Shown: positions 7,854 through 15,500 of the stretch, one piece after another
Position numbering within the stretch: the first letter of the stretch is position 1
How the letters are laid out: each line of letters begins with the position of its first letter
Assembly: GCA_964443525.1 (NCBI GenBank)
Contig: CAYUCY010000011.1
Location: 1-31,413, forward strand
DNA length: 31,413 nucleotides
Direction of reading: 5' to 3'
DNA from: CAYUCY01 sp964443525
Lineage (GTDB): Bacteria > Pseudomonadota > Alphaproteobacteria > Caedimonadales > Caedimonadaceae
The notes under the pieces: model-generated
What the model saw: the letters and a program-made list of their open reading frames with translations, nothing else
What the model was told of the DNA's origin: nothing
The model's database searches: none
Made by a program: the position numbers and the translations under genes

Positions 7854-9296
7854 ATGCCAAAGACTCATACGGTTTCTTTTATCGAGGGAGACGGCATCGG
7901 GCCCGAGGTGACGGGGGCAACTCGGAAAATCATCGATGCAACGGGCGTGAAGATTACGTGGGAGTCCTGTGATGCCGGTGCCGAAGTCTTTAAAAAGGGC
8001 TTGCCTTCTGGCGTTCCCGCGGAGACCATCGAGTCGATCAAGCGTAACCGAGTCGTCCTCAAGGGACCTCTGGAGACGCCCGTCGGCTTCGGGGAGAAAA
8101 GCGCCAACGTCACCTTGCGGAAACTTTTTGAAACCTATGCCAATGTAAGACCGGTCCGCGAATTTCCAAATGTCCCCAGTCCTTATGCCGGTCGTAAAAT
8201 CGATTTCGTCATCGTCCGGGAGAATGTCGAAGATCTTTACGCGGGTATCGAATATATGCAGACCCCTGGCACGGCTCAAACTTTAAAGTTAATCACAAGG
8301 AAAGGATGTGAAAAGATCGTCCGTACCGCTTTTGAGTTTGCGCGGTCTGAAGATCGCAAGACCGTGCATTGCGCGACAAAAGCAAATATTATGAAATTCT
8401 CGGAAGGTCTCTTGAAACGCACCTTTGAAGAAATTGCGAAGGAATATCCTGAGATTGAAGCCCACCATATCATCGTCGACAATTGCGCTCACCAGCTCGT
8501 TCGTTTCCCGGAGAAATTTGATGTCATCGTGACGACCAACATGAACGGTGACATTTTGAGCGACCTGGGATCAGGTCTGATCGGGGGGCTCGGGTTTGCA
8601 CCAGGAGCCAATCTCGGCAACGATATCGCGATTTTTGAAGCCGTTCACGGATCGGCACCTAAATACGCAGGCAAAAACGTGATTAATCCGACGGCCGTTT
8701 TGCTTTCGGGTGTCATGATGCTCAGGTATTTGAATGAGTTTGAGGCTGCAAGCGCCATTGAAAATGCGCTCCTCGTGACGCTGGAGGCCGGCATTCGAAC
8801 CCGCGACATTGCGGGGGATCAGGGCGCTGTTACAACAACGGCCTTCACCGACGCTATTATCTCTAACTTGGGCAAAAAGTCTTCTTTCTGGCCCGAGCGT
8901 ACCTACAAACCCTTGAGGATGCCCAACGTTTCTCGTCAGCCGAATCTGGTAAAGGCGGAGGAAAAAGTCATCGGCCTTGACGTCTTTATTGAGTCTTCCC
9001 TTCAAGCTGATGAGTTGGGCAAAAGCGTGGAAGCCCTTGTCGCCGATACACCCGTTGAGCTCAGGACCATCTCGAATCGGGGAGTTAAGGTTTACCCTAT
9101 TGGCGGTACCCAACCGGACGTGGTGGATCATTGGCCTTGCCGTCTGGTCCTGAGAAATCCGAACGAGACGCTCACCAATGCTCAAGTCTGCAATATTTTA
9201 GAGAAAATCGGTGCCAAGCACCGCTGGATGCACATCGAAATGCTGAATGTCTATAACGGCAACAACGCTTTCTCCAAGGCCCAGGGCGAGGATTAG
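7854..9296 (+). CDS. icd: isocitrate dehydrogenase, long form with C-terminal domain
   Basis: This enzyme oxidatively decarboxylates isocitrate to 2-oxoglutarate in the TCA cycle. Substrate residues are visible: EKSANVTLRK (Ser83, Asn85, Arg89), Arg99, Arg122 in VRENVEDLY, Tyr129 and Lys176. The family signature NMNGDILSDLGSGLIGGLGFA starts at residue 229. HGSAPKYAGKNVINPT contains Lys270-Tyr271, matching the Lys-Tyr pair that selects NADP in E. coli Icd, so NADP dependence is inferred. The length of 480 aa exceeds the E. coli enzyme (416 aa). A C-terminal domain (about 340-480), as in Thermus and Rickettsia-type enzymes, accounts for the difference. The start has a good AGGGAG ribosome binding site 6 nt away. 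Confidence 0.93.
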   Translation: MPKTHTVSFIEGDGIGPEVTGATRKIIDATGVKITWESCDAGAEVFKKGLPSGVPAETIESIKRNRVVLKGPLETPVGFGEKSANVTLRKLFETYANVRPVREFPNVPSPYAGRKIDFVIVRENVEDLYAGIEYMQTPGTAQTLKLITRKGCEKIVRTAFEFARSEDRKTVHCATKANIMKFSEGLLKRTFEEIAKEYPEIEAHHIIVDNCAHQLVRFPEKFDVIVTTNMNGDILSDLGSGLIGGLGFAPGANLGNDIAIFEAVHGSAPKYAGKNVINPTAVLLSGVMMLRYLNEFEAASAIENALLVTLEAGIRTRDIAGDQGAVTTTAFTDAIISNLGKKSSFWPERTYKPLRMPNVSRQPNLVKAEEKVIGLDVFIESSLQADELGKSVEALVADTPVELRTISNRGVKVYPIGGTQPDVVDHWPCRLVLRNPNETLTNAQVCNILEKIGAKHRWMHIEMLNVYNGNNAFSKAQGED

Positions 9297-9328
9297 GAAG
9301 CGTTTTCAATCTTGGCATTAATCTCCAT

Positions 9329-9356
9329 GATCGATAAAAGGGTCTTTTTATTGATC
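9329..9356 (+). terminator. hairpin downstream of icd, possible terminator
   Basis: GATCGATAAAA (9329-9339) pairs with TTTTATTGATC (9346-9356) with one G-U pair and a 6-nt loop. There is no following T run, so it could be a processing or pausing structure rather than an intrinsic terminator. Confidence 0.35.
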
Positions 9357-9425
9357 CTAAAAGGGGCGTTTAATGATTGATAAGTGGTGTTCTTATTAAT
9401 CACAGCTTTCATTGAACGTGTTTTT

Positions 9426-9992
9426 ATGAAAATTGATTTTGTTCCCCTGACCCAAGATCACTTTCCCTATCTTCTCAAGTGGCTGGAAGCGCTCCACGTG
9501 AAAGAGTGGTGGGATCCGGATATTTCGTGGACGCTTGAGCTCATTACTAAAAAATATGAAAGCTATTGCGAGGGGATGAAGACGGTTGACGGTATCACGG
9601 GGAAAATTGCCGCTTACCTTATCTTAATAGAGGGCCATCCTGTCGGCTACAGCCAAGTCTATGCTCTCAATGATTTTCCGACGGATATGCCCTGGAAGGA
9701 GTTGGACGTACCCCCGAACAGTGCTGGCATCGACTGGTATATCGGAGAGCAAGAATTTACAGGCGTAGGATTAGGGCCTAAGATTCTGAACGCTTTTTTG
9801 GAGGAGTTTGTCGCGCCTTTCTTTGATCATGTTTTGGTCGACCCGGCGGCTCGAAACACGAGAGCCCTTCATGCTTATGAAAAGGCAGGGTTTCGCCCAT
9901 GGGTCTTCCTTGAAGACGCCGACACTCTCATCCTCATCAAAGATTTTATTTTAACTTCAAACTCTCCCTCAAAGAGATCTCCCGGTCCGTGA
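9426..9992 (+). CDS. GNAT N-acetyltransferase, AAC(6')-like
   Basis: The 188-aa protein has a GNAT fold. HVKEWWDPD near the N-terminus, GIDWYIGEQEFTGVGLGPKIL (acetyl-CoA binding loop) and NTRALHAYEKAGF all match the subgroup that includes aminoglycoside 6'-N-acetyltransferases and RimJ/RimL-like enzymes. The substrate cannot be decided from sequence, and many chromosomal relatives are not resistance enzymes. The ATG at 9426 is chosen because homology begins there. The in-frame GTG at 9384 would add 14 residues with no family counterpart. The ribosome binding site is weak for both. It is a single gene downstream of icd and convergent with the DoxX gene. Confidence 0.8.
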   Translation: MKIDFVPLTQDHFPYLLKWLEALHVKEWWDPDISWTLELITKKYESYCEGMKTVDGITGKIAAYLILIEGHPVGYSQVYALNDFPTDMPWKELDVPPNSAGIDWYIGEQEFTGVGLGPKILNAFLEEFVAPFFDHVLVDPAARNTRALHAYEKAGFRPWVFLEDADTLILIKDFILTSNSPSKRSPGP

Positions 9993-10030
9993 AGGGCGGG
10001 TGTATCGCCAGGTAAGAACATTTGCTCTGG

Positions 10031-10414
10031 TTATTGGATGCCTCGTGCTGTTAAGAGGAGTAACCCGCCGATAACTGCCGTATTCGTTGTAACCCAAAAG
10101 GTCTCACTAAGTCGTTCGAGGGAATCTGAGCGATTCCAAAAATCATGGAAAATGAGAGTAGCAATAAGAGTAAATAGGGCTAGAGCAGCTGCAAAAAAGC
10201 TTACATAGATTCCGAAAAGAATGGCTAATCCTCCGCCGATTTTCAATAAAATACTCAACGGAGCTAAGATGGGAACAAGTGGAATAGCCCTCGATTTCAT
10301 GAGCATTGTATAACCATTCATATTTCTTAAGGCATTAATCCCTGAATGGATAAAAAGAAACGAGATAAGCAAACGCGCTATAATGTCTATTACTTTTGTA
10401 TATTCTAAAAACAT
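10031..10414 (-). CDS. DoxX family membrane protein
   Basis: The 127-aa protein has four predicted membrane segments (about 8-27, 48-68, 70-92, 105-125). It has the DoxX family layout, including an early RLLISFLFIHSGINAL helix and the PLSILLKIGGGLAILFGIY segment. DoxX-type proteins are inner-membrane proteins linked to respiration or redox stress, and the exact role is unknown here. An AGAGGAAC ribosome binding site precedes the ATG. It appears to be transcribed alone. Confidence 0.82.
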   Translation of the reverse strand: MFLEYTKVIDIIARLLISFLFIHSGINALRNMNGYTMLMKSRAIPLVPILAPLSILLKIGGGLAILFGIYVSFFAAALALFTLIATLIFHDFWNRSDSLERLSETFWVTTNTAVIGGLLLLTARGIQ

Positions 10415-10498
10415 CTAATAAGGTTCCTCTTTTCTTATTAATTGATAGATATTCTCACAGGAAATTCAAGGCAATAAATAGACTCTTTAAAATTTCAC

Positions 10499-10526
10499 AA
10501 AAAAACCCGGCAAAAGCCGGGTTTTT
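10499..10526 (-). terminator. strong intrinsic terminator after degP
   Basis: AAAAACCCGGC (10501-10511) and GCCGGGTTTTT (10516-10526) form a perfect stem with an AAAA loop. On the minus strand it is followed by seven T residues (10505-10499). It closes the hflK-hflC-degP unit. Confidence 0.9.
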
Positions 10527-10550
10527 ATAAATTTCATCAAGAAAAGAGGG

Positions 10551-12080
10551 TTAATTCTTTTCTTTTTCAATGGGATCCTGTGTCGGTAAAGCGACAAAGT
10601 GGAGCCCCCCTTGACCGTTCAAAAGAAGCAGAATTTCACTGTGTCCGTCTTTACGAGCCTTCTTCAAGATTTCAACGAAGTCTTCAGGTTTTGTCACCTT
10701 CTCCGTCTTGGAAGCAACGGTGACTTCCATAATCACGGAGCCGGGGCGTACACCCTTTTGGAAGGCTTCCGAATCGGGATGAATGGAGGCGATAAAGGCA
10801 CCCTTCGTCCCTTCTCCGAGATTCAGGCGTTCCGCTATGGCAGGTTTTAAGTCTTGAAGAACCATTCCCAAAGCTTTAATGCCTTCTCTCTGGGAACGGC
10901 GTTCGGCCTTTTGATCTTCAAGACCGACGAGGCCTTCCTGCTCAGCTTCTTCAAATTCACCTACGTTCACATCCAGAGTTACTTCTTTGCCCTGACGCCA
11001 CACAACCATCGGAACCTTTTTACCGATCGGCGTTTCGCCCACGATCCGCGGAAGAGCACGAGAATCTTTCACATCCACGTCGTTAAACTTGATGATCACG
11101 TCACCTCTTTTGACACCTGACTTAAGTGCAGGGCTCGAAGGGGAAATCTCACCCACCAGGGCCCCTTGTACCTTCTTAAGCCCCAAAGCTTTTGCTGCCC
11201 CTTCCGAGACGTTTTGGATTCGAACACCCAACCATCCGCGTTTGGTCCGACCGTATTTTCTAAGTTGCTCGACAACACCTTTTGCGATATCGGACGGAAT
11301 CGCAAAGCCGATCCCGATGTTACCGCCGTTGGGCGAAAAGATAGCTGTTGAAATACCGATCACTTTTCCATCGATATTGACCATCGGTCCGCCCGAGTTA
11401 CCCATATTGATGGAAGCATCGGTCTGGATATATCCGTCGATGTAGTCGGCCCCGCCCTCACCGAGAGCTCTTGCACGTGTCGCAATATCCCGCGCAATCG
11501 AGGAAATCACGCCAACCGTCACGGTACTCGAGAGGCCGAAAGGATTACCAATGGCAATCAGCCAGTCCCCGGGACGACTCTTTTTAGAATCTCCCCACTC
11601 CACGACGGCCAGCTTCTTCTTCGTCTTGACTTTCAAGACCGCAACATCCGTCCTTCGATCACGCCCCACGACCTCGGCATTTGCTTCACCATCGTCATGG
11701 AAGATAACTTTAATTTCATCTGCATCCTGAATCACGTGCGCGCAGGTGACGATGTAAGCGTCGTCTCCCTCCTGGCCGATGACAAAGCCCGATCCCAAGG
11801 AATGGGATTTCCGAGGTCGCACCATCCTCCCGCCGCCTTCCGGATCGAAGAAATGGCGGAAAAGCTCCTCCAATGGAGACCCCGGAGGAAAATTGGGCAT
11901 TTCACTCATAACTTGGCGGTCACGTCCCCCGTCTGAGGTTGTCGAGATATTAACAACCGCAGGCAACAAAGGCTCGACCACATCCGCAAAACTCGGATAC
12001 TTGTCCGCCCGAAGAGATGTCATAGCGATCGAGATGAATCCCAAAAGTATGAATCCCATATTTCTAACGGATCGTTTCAT
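10551..12080 (-). CDS. degP: periplasmic serine endoprotease, DegP/Do family
   Basis: This Do-type HtrA protease and chaperone degrades misfolded envelope proteins. A signal peptide (about 1-25) precedes a trypsin-like domain with the catalytic triad His115 (VTCAHVI), Asp145 (RTDVAVL) and Ser229 (GNSGGP). Two PDZ domains follow (about 280-370 and 395-495), the full Do architecture at 509 aa. The start has an excellent AAAGGAGGA ribosome binding site. It lies 37 bp after hflC in the order hflK-hflC-degP, common in alphaproteobacteria, and is followed by a strong terminator. The operon joins membrane-protease control (HflKC acting on FtsH) with periplasmic protein quality control. DegP versus DegQ cannot be separated by eye. 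Confidence 0.92.
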   Translation of the reverse strand: MKRSVRNMGFILLGFISIAMTSLRADKYPSFADVVEPLLPAVVNISTTSDGGRDRQVMSEMPNFPPGSPLEELFRHFFDPEGGGRMVRPRKSHSLGSGFVIGQEGDDAYIVTCAHVIQDADEIKVIFHDDGEANAEVVGRDRRTDVAVLKVKTKKKLAVVEWGDSKKSRPGDWLIAIGNPFGLSSTVTVGVISSIARDIATRARALGEGGADYIDGYIQTDASINMGNSGGPMVNIDGKVIGISTAIFSPNGGNIGIGFAIPSDIAKGVVEQLRKYGRTKRGWLGVRIQNVSEGAAKALGLKKVQGALVGEISPSSPALKSGVKRGDVIIKFNDVDVKDSRALPRIVGETPIGKKVPMVVWRQGKEVTLDVNVGEFEEAEQEGLVGLEDQKAERRSQREGIKALGMVLQDLKPAIAERLNLGEGTKGAFIASIHPDSEAFQKGVRPGSVIMEVTVASKTEKVTKPEDFVEILKKARKDGHSEILLLLNGQGGLHFVALPTQDPIEKEKN

Positions 12081-12117
12081 TACAGTCCTCCTTTAATCTT
12101 CATCTCTCAAAATGAGT

Positions 12118-12978
12118 TTATTTCGCATTTAAAAACTTCAAAAATTCACTCTTCGGCGACAGGATCAAGGTTGTATCCTCAGGGCCAAGAGCATCTTTAT
12201 AAGCCTGCAAAGACCTATAGAACTGGAAGAAGTCCGGATTCGTGCCGAAGGCTTGCCCGTAAATTTCGGTTGCCTTTGCGTCTCCTTCTCCTCGAAGTTC
12301 CTCAGCTTTTTTGCGAGCCTCCGCCAGCAGGACGGCCCGATCCTTATCTGCTTTGGCACGGATGATCTGAGCCGCTTCAGCTCCTTCCGAGAGATAAAGT
12401 TCGGCTTGTTGATCCATCTCGGAACGCATCCGCTCGAAAACCTTTTCAATGGTAGACTTGGGGTAATCTGCCCGAATAATTCTGAGGTCCACAACCTCAA
12501 GACCGAGGGAGGCCGCCGTATCTCTTACTAATTTGAAAATCTGATTCATAATTCCGGCACGCGCCTCCGAGAACATGACAGGAAGCTCCGTTCGACCCAT
12601 AACCTCTTGCATTTTCGAGATAACGATGCGATCAAGTCTTTCTTTAGCACCTTCAACTGTCCTGGCAGCCTTAAAGAGCGTGAGCACATCATTAATTCTA
12701 AAACGCACATAAAGGTCGACCACCAAACGTTCATTCCCCTTTGTGATGATCTCGGTCACGGGAAGATTATATTTCAGCAGACGTCGATCATATTTATAAA
12801 CTTCCTGAATCAGAGGGATTTTAAATTTTAAGCCCGGCGTCGTATGAGCTTTCACGAATTCACCGAATTGCAAAACGAGGGCCTGCTCCGTTTGCCTCAC
12901 AATAAAAAGAGAACTCGAAAGGATAAAGAAAAGAATCAGAGCCGAAAAGGCGATAAAGGGGAGCGAGACGCGTTTCAT
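12118..12978 (-). CDS. hflC: HflC, SPFH-domain modulator of FtsH
   Basis: HflC forms a large inner-membrane assembly with HflK that surrounds and modulates the FtsH protease. The 286-aa protein has one N-terminal membrane segment (about 8-27). An SPFH/prohibitin domain follows, with RQTEQALVLQFGEF, TPGLKFKIPLIQEVYKYDRR and VVDLYVRFRI, then a helical region with ADKDRAVLLAEARKKAEELRGEGDAKA (written here only as the repeat-type region near 205-230). Its ATG overlaps the hflK stop by 4 bp (ATGA), so translation is coupled. Confidence 0.93.
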   Translation of the reverse strand: MKRVSLPFIAFSALILFFILSSSLFIVRQTEQALVLQFGEFVKAHTTPGLKFKIPLIQEVYKYDRRLLKYNLPVTEIITKGNERLVVDLYVRFRINDVLTLFKAARTVEGAKERLDRIVISKMQEVMGRTELPVMFSEARAGIMNQIFKLVRDTAASLGLEVVDLRIIRADYPKSTIEKVFERMRSEMDQQAELYLSEGAEAAQIIRAKADKDRAVLLAEARKKAEELRGEGDAKATEIYGQAFGTNPDFFQFYRSLQAYKDALGPEDTTLILSPKSEFLKFLNAK

Positions 12979-14111
12979 TCGCTTTTCTCCTGCGACTTTT
13001 GTTTCAACTCGGGCAACGGCAAATAGGGAAGCACGCCTTGCGTCCCCGGAGCGCCCTCAACGATGACCTTCTTCATGCCTTTAAGAAGTTTTTGAAGCGT
13101 ATCAATATGAAGGCGATCTTTTGTCACACGAGGCGCTTTCTCAAATTCTCTCTCGAGAGCCTTAAACCGGCTGGCTTCACCTTCCGCATCCGCGACAACG
13201 GAAAGCTTGTATCCTTCGGCCTTCTGGATTTCTTCCTGGGCCTGACCGCGTGCTTTGGGGATGATCGAATTTCTGTATTGTTGGGCCTCGTTTTGAAGTG
13301 TTACGGCCTTTGCGCTTGCCTGGTGAAGGTTGCGGTAAGAGTCCACGACACTTTCGGGAACATCCGGCGGGTCAAGCAAGACTTCTCTTACATGAACACC
13401 GATTTTATATTCATCTAAAACCCGCTGCAAAAGCTCTTTACAATCGCGTGCGATAAGCTCTTTGTCCAAACGAAGAACGGAATCAAGCTTTCTTTGAGCG
13501 ATGACTTCACGCATGGCGCTTTCAGCCGCTTCTTTAATGGTGTCTTCAGGGTTAGGATCGTTAAAGACGAACTCCTTAATATCTTTAATGTTCCAATGAA
13601 CCGCAAATTTTACCTCAACAATATTGAGGTCCTTGGTGACCATTTGGTTCGAACTTCCCTCTGCCATGAGCATTTTATGGCGCACCTTAGCACCGCTTTT
13701 CAGGATGTTTACGTTGGTCACATTTTTGACGTACGTCTCACCGATAGGATAAGGAAAGTTATAACGTAGCCCTTGATCGGCAATTGAAGAAAGGCGGCCG
13801 AAAATCATCTCGACTCCTTTTTCGCCTTCATCGACCTTGTAAAAACCCGTCGTAAACCACAATCCGATGAGAACTGCCGCACCTAACAAAAGAGAGGTCA
13901 GGCCTATTCCTTTTCCTCCGCCTCCTCCGCTTCCTTTGCCGAAAAGAGCTTTAATCTTCTCTTCACTTTTTCGAAGGATCTCATCAAGATCGGGACTCTG
14001 ACCTGAAGGGCGACGTCCTCGGTTGCCTCCACCTGAGTTTCCACCCCAAGGTCCGCTTGAACGGCTACCCCAAGGTCCCTCTCCCTCATCGCGATTCCAT
14101 GTAAATGCCAT
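12975..14111 (-). CDS. hflK: HflK, SPFH-domain modulator of FtsH
   Basis: HflK is the partner of HflC. The 378-aa product has a Gly/Arg/Trp-rich cytoplasmic N-terminus (MAFTWNRDEGEGPWG then glycine-rich to about 36), and a second glycine run at about 59-70. A membrane segment (about 70-90) leads into an SPFH domain starting YKVDEGEKGVEMIFGR, with the usual helical C-terminal part. The start at 14111 is chosen because HflK proteins begin with this Trp/Gly-rich stretch. The frame remains open to 14183, but that would overlap the divergent mrp start and adds residues without a family counterpart. It is the first gene of hflK-hflC-degP. Confidence 0.92.
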   Translation of the reverse strand: MAFTWNRDEGEGPWGSRSSGPWGGNSGGGNRGRRPSGQSPDLDEILRKSEEKIKALFGKGSGGGGGKGIGLTSLLLGAAVLIGLWFTTGFYKVDEGEKGVEMIFGRLSSIADQGLRYNFPYPIGETYVKNVTNVNILKSGAKVRHKMLMAEGSSNQMVTKDLNIVEVKFAVHWNIKDIKEFVFNDPNPEDTIKEAAESAMREVIAQRKLDSVLRLDKELIARDCKELLQRVLDEYKIGVHVREVLLDPPDVPESVVDSYRNLHQASAKAVTLQNEAQQYRNSIIPKARGQAQEEIQKAEGYKLSVVADAEGEASRFKALEREFEKAPRVTKDRLHIDTLQKLLKGMKKVIVEGAPGTQGVLPYLPLPELKQKSQEKSE

Positions 14112-14176
14112 GTTCGAGACTCTTTTATTTACTTTCTTCATCTTAAAAGTTATAAGACACTTACGGATATTTAGCA

Positions 14177-15220
14177 ATGGCATCCCTGCTTTTTTCCATG
14201 AATTTTCAGGACCCTTTAAAATCGCTTTTAAGAAAATATCAGGACCCCGCTTCTGGGGTATCTCTGGATCGATCTCCTCATGTGCAAATTCATGAAGGTG
14301 AGAAAGGTCTTTCCCTCATTTTGGAAGCGTCTGATGATCATCTCTCCGCGTGGCAGTCTTTGGCCGCAACACTTCGGGAAAAATGCTTGGAAAAGGATAT
14401 ACTTGTTCATGTGCTGGTTACTAAGACGAAAGCCGCCTCTTTGAGCCAGATTAAAAAAATCATCGCCGTCGCCTCCGGCAAAGGCGGTGTCGGTAAATCG
14501 ACGGTCTCTGTTCAGCTGGCAGCGGCCTTTGCGAAAAGAGGCTTAAAGGTGGGACTTTTAGACGCCGATATCTATGGCCCCTCCGTTCCCAAAATGATGG
14601 GGATTTCCAAAGAAGATTTGAAGAGAGACGAGACAAAGCTCGCCCCGGTGCAAAAATTCGGCCTCCATGTGATGTCCATGGGTTTTTTTGTGGAAGAAGA
14701 GGCCCCGCTCATCTGGCGCGGCCCCATGGTTCAAAAAGCGATTCAGCAACTTTTTTTCAATGTCGTTTGGCCGCCCCTCGATGTTCTGATCGTTGATCTC
14801 CCGCCCGGCACAGGAGATGCTCAACTAACGTTGGTTCAGAAAATTCCTCTGAGCGGGGTCGTGATCGTTTCAACACCTCAAGACATTGCTCTTCTAGATG
14901 CTCGGAAGGCTCTCCGCATGTTTAAAAAATTGGACGTTCCTATTTTGTGCCTTCTTGAAAATATGAGCCGTTTTGAATGTCCCCATTGCCAAGAAACAAG
15001 TGCGATTTTTCAGGAAGGGACCGTCCAAAAAGAAGCTTTAAAAGAAGGTGTCCCCTACTTGGGGGCTTTACCATTGACTCTTGCGTTACGAGAGGCTTGC
15101 GACAAAGGGCGTCCCCTTGAAAGCGGCCTTGAAAATCTTATGGCTAGAATGATTGAACCTCTGATGGCGTCCTTGGGACTTGACGCAGGGCAACTCCATG
15201 AGCATCGGCAAGAGAGGTAA
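14177..15220 (+). CDS. mrp: Mrp/ApbC (NBP35 type) Fe-S cluster carrier ATPase
   Basis: Mrp is a P-loop ATPase that carries Fe-S clusters to apoproteins. The 347-aa protein has an N-terminal MIP18/DUF59-like domain (to about 85) and then a deviant Walker A motif, GKGGVGKS (101-108). Other conserved parts are LLDADIYGPSVPKMMG, a VDLPPGTGDAQLT Walker B region, and the cluster-binding Cys268-x-x-Cys271 (CPHC). The start is uncertain: ATG at 14177 or 14198, neither with a clear ribosome binding site. It is divergent from hflK across about 65 bp, which must hold both promoters. Its last 77 bp lie antisense to the small gene after hscA. Confidence 0.92.
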   Translation: MASLLFSMNFQDPLKSLLRKYQDPASGVSLDRSPHVQIHEGEKGLSLILEASDDHLSAWQSLAATLREKCLEKDILVHVLVTKTKAASLSQIKKIIAVASGKGGVGKSTVSVQLAAAFAKRGLKVGLLDADIYGPSVPKMMGISKEDLKRDETKLAPVQKFGLHVMSMGFFVEEEAPLIWRGPMVQKAIQQLFFNVVWPPLDVLIVDLPPGTGDAQLTLVQKIPLSGVVIVSTPQDIALLDARKALRMFKKLDVPILCLLENMSRFECPHCQETSAIFQEGTVQKEALKEGVPYLGALPLTLALREACDKGRPLESGLENLMARMIEPLMASLGLDAGQLHEHRQER

Positions 15221-15500
15221 GTCTAATAAAAACATCCCCCGTTACGGTCGTCATAATATGGGTGACTCCTGCGGCAAAGGCTTTCAAAACGTCCCCAGGA
15301 TGGCTGCCGCAATGAAGCCACAAAATCACCTGGGCATCCGGATGAGCCTCCCGGTGTTTCTTCAGGAGTTCCGCAAAGTAATCGGGGCCGCAGCCAAGTA
15401 CGAGGGACGGATAAATCATCCCCTCAAAAGAATTCCCGTTGTTGAGGGCTTCTTTTAGGGGTGCAAGATCGGAAATAATTTCCATTTCAGGCCACTTCAT
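15144..15500 (-). CDS. small hypothetical protein, last gene of the isc/hsc unit
   Basis: I cannot name a family. The 118-aa soluble protein has no signal peptide. It has a mixed alpha/beta look, with hydrophobic strand segments (MIYPSLVLGCG, AQVILWLHCG) and helices rich in Ala/Leu. Three features suggest that it is real: its ATG lies inside the 3' end of hscA (14-bp overlap), codon use resembles the neighbours, and composition is protein-like over the full length. In gammaproteobacteria a ferredoxin gene (fdx) often occupies this slot, but this product lacks the four-Cys ferredoxin pattern (only Cys37 and Cys65). Its 3' end overlaps the convergent mrp by 77 bp. Confidence 0.55.
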   Translation of the reverse strand: MKWPEMEIISDLAPLKEALNNGNSFEGMIYPSLVLGCGPDYFAELLKKHREAHPDAQVILWLHCGSHPGDVLKAFAAGVTHIMTTVTGDVFIRLTSLADAHGVALRQVPRTPSEVQSF

